Below, piece after piece: positions 60,571 to 64,000 of a DNA stretch of 64,000 nucleotides. Where the stretch lies: contig NZ_NFMA01000012.1 in NCBI RefSeq assembly GCF_002161175.1, forward strand, positions 1-64,000. The letters run 5' to 3'. The notes beneath the pieces were generated by a model. It had not been told where the DNA came from, did not search any database, and saw nothing but the letters and a program-made list of their open reading frames with translations. A program made the position numbers and the translations under genes. Source of the DNA: Flavonifractor sp. An100. GTDB taxonomy: Bacteria > Bacillota > Clostridia > Oscillospirales > Oscillospiraceae. Within the stretch, counting starts at the first letter, position 1, and every line of letters starts with the position of its first letter.

Positions 60571-60597
60571 CGTTTCATAATACGATACGTCGTTTTA
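60571..60597. promoter_or_regulatory. Candidate IclR-regulator site, copy 2
   Basis: CGTTTCATAAT, 9 bases, CGTTTTA, the same blocks and spacing as at 16885-16911. It lies about 7-33 bp after the predicted transcription start, as at the first kinase. Confidence 0.65.
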
Positions 60598-60610
60598 ATT
60601 TTGTACCTCT

Positions 60611-60640
60611 ATTATACACGACCTGCGCTGCCGGATACAA
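60611..60640 (-). promoter_or_regulatory. Promoter of the second KDG-type kinase gene
   Basis: TTGTAT (60635-60640), 18 bp, TATAAT (60611-60616) on the minus strand. Confidence 0.65.
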
Positions 60641-60720
60641 GGTGGCAAATGGGCAAAATTTTTTCCTTCCATTCTGTACAGAAGGAGGAACGTCCACGGG
60701 AGATTTCACATTATAAAACC

Positions 60721-60755
60721 GGCCCGGAGGCAGATCCATGATCTGCCTCCGGGCC
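60721..60755. terminator. Terminator after pflB
   Basis: Perfect 15-bp stem (60721-60735 with 60741-60755), 5-base loop, GGTTTTAT following on the minus strand. Confidence 0.85.
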
Positions 60756-60794
60756 AGCTTTCCTCTTTCTTATCGGCTCCCCACCTTCGGGCGG

Positions 60795-63038
60795 TTACAT
60801 GCTCTCGTGGAAGGTGCGCTTGATGACCTCCAGCTGCTGCTCCCGGCTCAGGCGGTTAAAGTTCACCGCATAGCCGGAGACCCGGATGGTCAGGGTGGGA
60901 TACTGCTCCGGGTGGTCCATGGCGTCCAGAAGCACCTCCCGGTTCATGACGTTGACATTTAGATGGTGAGCTCCCTGGACAAAGTAGCCGTCCAGAATGG
61001 ATACCAGGTTGTCCGTCCGCTCCTGGGCCGTCTTTCCCAGGGCTCCGGGGACGATGGAGAAGGTATTGGACACGCCGTCCTGACACACCGCCCGGTAGGG
61101 GATCTTGGCCACGGAGTTGAGGGAGGCCAGGGCTCCGTTCACATCCCGGCCGTGCATGGGGTTAGCGCCGGGGGCGAAGGGCTCTCCCGCCTTCCGTCCG
61201 TCGGGGGTGGCGCCGGTCTTCTTGCCGTACATCACGTTGGAGGTAATGGTGAGGGCAGACAGGGTGTGAATGGCCCCCCGGTAGAGGGGGTGCTTTTTCA
61301 GCTCGGCGGAGAAGTAGGACACCAGCTCCACGGCGATGTCGTCCACCCGGTCGTCGTCGTTGCCGTACTTGGGGAAGTCCCCCTCCACCTGGAAGTCCAC
61401 GGCGATACCCTGCTCGTTGCGGATGGGCCGCACCTTGGCAAACTTGATGGCGGACAGGGAGTCGGCGGCGATGGACAGTCCCGCCACTCCAAAGGCGGCC
61501 AGCCGGTCCACCAGGGTGTCGTGGAGAGCCATCTGGCTGCTCTCATAGGCGTATTTGTCGTGCATGTAGTGGATGATGTTGATGGTGTCCACATAGAGCT
61601 CAGCCACATAGGCCAGCACCTTTTTGTAGTTGCCCAAAACCTTGGGGTAGTCCAACACCTCGTCCAGGTCGTGCTGGATGCCCGGAATGATGACACCCCC
61701 CTTCTTCTCGTCCACGCCCCCGTTGATGGCGTAGAGCAGGCTCTTGGCCAGGTTGGCCCGGGCCCCGAAGAACTGCATCTGCTTGCCCACCGCCATGGCG
61801 GACACGCAGCAGGCGATGCAGTAGTCATCCCCGTACATGGGCCGCATCAGCTCGTCGCTCTCATACTGGATGGAGTCAGTGTCAATGCTCATTTTGGCGC
61901 AGTAGCGCTTAAAGCCCTCGGGCAGGTCCTTGCTCCAGAGCACCGTCAGGTTTGGCTCAGGGGCGGTGCCCAGATTGGTGAGGGTATGGAGGTAGCGGAA
62001 GGAGTTTTTGGTCACCAGGGTTCGGCCGTCCACCCCCATGCCGCCGATGGACTCGGTGACCCAGGTGGGGTCACCTCCGAAGAGCTCGTTATACTCCGGC
62101 GTGCGCAGGTGGCGCACCAGGCGCAGCTTGATGACAAACTGGTCGATCAGCTCCTGGGCCCTCTGCTCGTCCAGCAGTCCCCGGTCCAGGTCCCGCTGGA
62201 TGTAGATATCCAGGAAGGTGGCGGTGCGGCCCAGGGAGGTGGCGGCACCGTTGTTCTCCTTGATGCCCGCCAGATAGGCCATGTACAGGTTCTGCACCGC
62301 CTCCCGGGCGTTCTCCGCCGGGCGGGTGATGTCACAGCCATACCGCTTGGCCATCCGGGCCATCTCCTCCAGGGCCCGGATCTGCATCTGGACCTCCTCC
62401 CGCAGGCGGATGCGCTCGTCGGTCATGGGGCCGTCCAGCATGTCCAGGTCCTTCCGCTTCTCCTCGATGAGGAAGTCGGTGCCGTACAGGGGCACCCGGC
62501 GGTAGTCGCCCACGATCCGGCCCCGGCCGTAGGCGTCGGGCAGGCCGGTGAGCAGGCCGGCGTGGCGGGCCAGGCGGGTGCGCTCGGGGTAGGCGTCAAA
62601 GACGCCGTCGTTGTGGGTCTTGCGGTACAGACGGAAGTGCTTCTCAATTTCCGGGTCCAGGTGGTAGCCAAACTGGTCCAGGGCGGAGATGGCCGTGCGC
62701 ATGCCGCCGTACAGGTTGACGATGCGCTTGAGGGGGGCGTCGGTTTGCAGGCCCACGATCACCTCGTTCTCCCGGTCGATGTATCCCGGCTCAAAGTTGT
62801 CGATGCCCGAGACCACATGGGTCTCCACATCAATGATCCCCTTCTGGATCTCCTCCACGATCAGAGCCTCCGCCTTTTCCCAGACCTTGGCCGTCTTGGG
62901 GGAGATGGGGGCTAAAAAGTCCCCGTCCCCCTGGTAGGGGGTGTAGTTTTTCTGAATGAAGTTGCGCACGTTCACCAGGTGGCGCCACTCGCCTGTCCGA
63001 AATCCGCTCCAAGCGGTGCAATTGACGTCGATACTCAT
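60795..63038 (-). CDS. pflB: Pyruvate formate-lyase
   Basis: Glycyl-radical enzyme of 747 aa from the ATG at 63038; it turns pyruvate and CoA into acetyl-CoA and formate. The adjacent active-site cysteines are in CIACCVSAM and the radical glycine in RVSGYAVNF near the C-terminus, both as in true PFL rather than diol or choline lyases. The start overlaps the stop of the activase gene by 4 bp (ATGA), so the activase is made first, the reverse of the usual pflB-pflA order. Controlled by the riboswitch upstream of pflA. Confidence 0.95.
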   Translation of the reverse strand: MSIDVNCTAWSGFRTGEWRHLVNVRNFIQKNYTPYQGDGDFLAPISPKTAKVWEKAEALIVEEIQKGIIDVETHVVSGIDNFEPGYIDRENEVIVGLQTDAPLKRIVNLYGGMRTAISALDQFGYHLDPEIEKHFRLYRKTHNDGVFDAYPERTRLARHAGLLTGLPDAYGRGRIVGDYRRVPLYGTDFLIEEKRKDLDMLDGPMTDERIRLREEVQMQIRALEEMARMAKRYGCDITRPAENAREAVQNLYMAYLAGIKENNGAATSLGRTATFLDIYIQRDLDRGLLDEQRAQELIDQFVIKLRLVRHLRTPEYNELFGGDPTWVTESIGGMGVDGRTLVTKNSFRYLHTLTNLGTAPEPNLTVLWSKDLPEGFKRYCAKMSIDTDSIQYESDELMRPMYGDDYCIACCVSAMAVGKQMQFFGARANLAKSLLYAINGGVDEKKGGVIIPGIQHDLDEVLDYPKVLGNYKKVLAYVAELYVDTINIIHYMHDKYAYESSQMALHDTLVDRLAAFGVAGLSIAADSLSAIKFAKVRPIRNEQGIAVDFQVEGDFPKYGNDDDRVDDIAVELVSYFSAELKKHPLYRGAIHTLSALTITSNVMYGKKTGATPDGRKAGEPFAPGANPMHGRDVNGALASLNSVAKIPYRAVCQDGVSNTFSIVPGALGKTAQERTDNLVSILDGYFVQGAHHLNVNVMNREVLLDAMDHPEQYPTLTIRVSGYAVNFNRLSREQQLEVIKRTFHESM

Positions 63039-63790
63039 AGCTCCCGTTCCTTTCTTATTTGTGTCATCGTCCGGCAACAGACTTCATTCAGCCGCCGGTT
63101 CCAGTCCTCCAGCTTTCCTTCCTCCATGGCAGGCACCCCCTCCAGGGGATAGGGAATGCCCATGGTCTGATATTTGTGTACCCCCAGGGTATGGTAGGGC
63201 AGCAGCTCCACCCGCTGGATATGCTTCCATGTCTTTAAATAGTGTTCCAGCCCCTCCAGGTGCTCCCGGCTGTCCGTCAGGCCGGGGACCACCACATGGC
63301 GCACCCACAGCGGCGTTCCCTTCCTCTGGGTAGCCTGCCAAAAGCCTTCAAAGGCCTCCATGGATTGCCCCGTGATCCGCTCATAGCCCTCCGGCGTGTA
63401 ATGCTTGACATCCAGAAGGACCAGATCGGTGTGGTCCAGGATCCCCTCGTAGCTCCCCAGGCCGCACCCGGCCGTATCCAGGCAGGTGTGGATGCCCGCC
63501 TTTTGGCACAGCCGCAGCGTCTGGGCCAGAAATTCCGGCTGAAGGAGGGGTTCTCCCCCGGAAAAGGTCACCCCGCCCTCAGCGCCGTAGTAAGGCTTGA
63601 ACCGCACCAGCCGGTCCACCAGCTCCTGGGGCCGGAGCTCCAGGGCCTTATGGTTCTCCATGGACCAGGTGTCCGGATTGTGGCAGTACCGGCAGCGCAG
63701 CCGGCACCCCTGAAGAAACACCACCGTGCGGATGCCCGGACCATCCACCAGTCCCATGGACTCCACCGAATGGATGCGTCCCACTGTCAT
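63035..63790 (-). CDS. pflA: Pyruvate formate-lyase activating enzyme
   Basis: Radical SAM activase of 251 aa. The cluster motif is [12 protein letters not shown], followed by [14 protein letters not shown] and the [15 protein letters not shown] block. The N-terminus [19 protein letters not shown] is diagnostic. It installs the glycyl radical on PflB. A GGAGG lies 11 bp before the ATG. First gene of the pflA-pflB operon, behind a ZTP riboswitch leader. Confidence 0.94.
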   Translation of the reverse strand: MTVGRIHSVESMGLVDGPGIRTVVFLQGCRLRCRYCHNPDTWSMENHKALELRPQELVDRLVRFKPYYGAEGGVTFSGGEPLLQPEFLAQTLRLCQKAGIHTCLDTAGCGLGSYEGILDHTDLVLLDVKHYTPEGYERITGQSMEAFEGFWQATQRKGTPLWVRHVVVPGLTDSREHLEGLEHYLKTWKHIQRVELLPYHTLGVHKYQTMGIPYPLEGVPAMEEGKLEDWNRRLNEVCCRTMTQIRKEREL

Positions 63791-63816
63791 ACTCTGTGTT
63801 GCCTCCCTTCCGGTAT

Positions 63817-63922
63817 AAAAACAGAAAAGCCGACAATCCGGGCTTTTCTCGCCCAGACGGTCGGCTTCATTTCATCATACTCCATGTGGTAGGCTCCACA
63901 TTATCCGTCAGTCATATGATAA
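63817..63922 (-). promoter_or_regulatory. ZTP (pfl-motif) riboswitch with intrinsic terminator
   Basis: On the minus strand: P1 ATCATA (63920-63915) pairs with TATGAT (63879-63874); the conserved GACTGACGG (63913-63905) can form the pseudoknot GACGG with CCGTC in CCGTCTGGGC (63860-63851); an inner GTGG/CCAC stem and GGAG precede the second P1 strand. This is the layout of the ZTP aptamer, whose usual pair GGCGG/CCGCC has covaried. The CCGTCTGGGC block is also in the 5' arm of a terminator (63860-63867 with 63827-63834, inner GGGC/GCCC) followed by TTTTCTGTTTTT, so ligand binding should prevent termination. Confidence 0.85.
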
Positions 63923-63926
63923 TCCA

Positions 63927-63955
63927 CTTATATCATGCATCCACTCATTTGTCAA
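63927..63955 (-). promoter_or_regulatory. Promoter of the pflA-pflB leader
   Basis: TTGACA (63950-63955), 17 bp, TATAAG (63927-63932) on the minus strand. Transcription would begin at about 63920, right at the first base of the aptamer. Confidence 0.8.
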
Positions 63956-64000
63956 GGGGGCGTTTTGTCTCTTTGGGGTTGTAGATAATCCTTCCATGTT

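Noticed and set aside
60963-62915. 650-codon open frame antisense to pflB
   Set aside because: It is the mirror of a GC-rich real gene; the composition (Gly, Val, His, Gln-rich) is typical of antisense frames and it has no homology or ribosome site.
1-64000. CRISPR array, IS element, prophage or tRNA genes
   Set aside because: No regularly spaced repeats, transposase, integrase or cloverleaf-like sequence was found on reading through the window.

Overview
The window looks like chromosome of an anaerobic, fairly GC-rich gut Firmicute of the Clostridia, most like the Oscillospiraceae / Flavonifractor group. That is an inference from gene content: glycyl-radical pyruvate formate-lyase, oxygen-labile Fe-S serine dehydratase, an anaerobic (radical SAM) sulfatase-maturating enzyme, YesMN-type two-component genes, SLH-anchored surface protein, ECF and TRAP transporters. 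No rRNA, tRNA, CRISPR array, IS element or phage gene was recognised.

Layout. (1) 0.2-9.3 kb, minus strand: a substrate-binding lipoprotein, two permeases, two ATPases and a cytosolic Cys-type sulfatase, followed by a YesM/YesN pair; a sulfate-ester or sulfonate uptake and desulfation locus. (2) 9.7-12.5 kb: a secreted LRR / InlB-repeat / SLH surface protein. (3) 12.8-17.8 kb: hexonate or hexuronate catabolism (KduD-like dehydrogenase, ManD-like dehydratase, GntR regulator with two matching operators, KDG kinase, divergent IclR regulator). (4) 17.9-26.7 kb: serine dehydratase, a 3-hydroxyacyl-CoA-type dehydrogenase, an ECF S-component coupled to a P1-family peptidase, and a SorC-controlled dhaL-dhaK-aldolase-VOC operon. 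(5) 26.7-28.4 kb: two tandem ATC-hydrolase-family paralogues. (6) 28.8-35.6 kb: a CoA-disulfide reductase / rhodanese / sulfite-reductase fusion followed by an iron-type ABC importer and a CysG-type siroheme synthase, a self-consistent unit that makes a siroheme enzyme and its cofactor.

(7) 36-48.3 kb: a decaying stretch. At least nine gene remnants (larA-like, lacI, amidase, class V aminotransferase, leuC-type, two TRAP permeases, a TAXI binding protein, an Ldh_2 dehydrogenase) are joined at sharp junctions, interspersed with intact genes (sulfatase-maturating enzyme, CoADR, DapA-like aldolase, Crp/Fnr and GntR regulators, two RraA-family proteins, a polysaccharide deacetylase). (8) 49.5-56.2 kb: LysR regulator, MocA-like protein, three-subunit molybdenum hydroxylase and an NCS2 nucleobase permease, i.e. 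purine use. (9) 56.4-59.3 kb: a second FecCD-type ABC importer. (10) 59.4-63.9 kb: a second KDG-type kinase and pflA-pflB preceded by a ZTP (pfl-motif) riboswitch with its terminator.

Regulatory reading adds links that gene content alone does not show: the same 27-bp site lies just downstream of the promoters of both KDG kinases 43.7 kb apart, pointing to one IclR regulon; a shared 13-bp site lies at both SorC-controlled promoters; GntR-type sites flank both divergent promoters at 43.3-43.5 kb.
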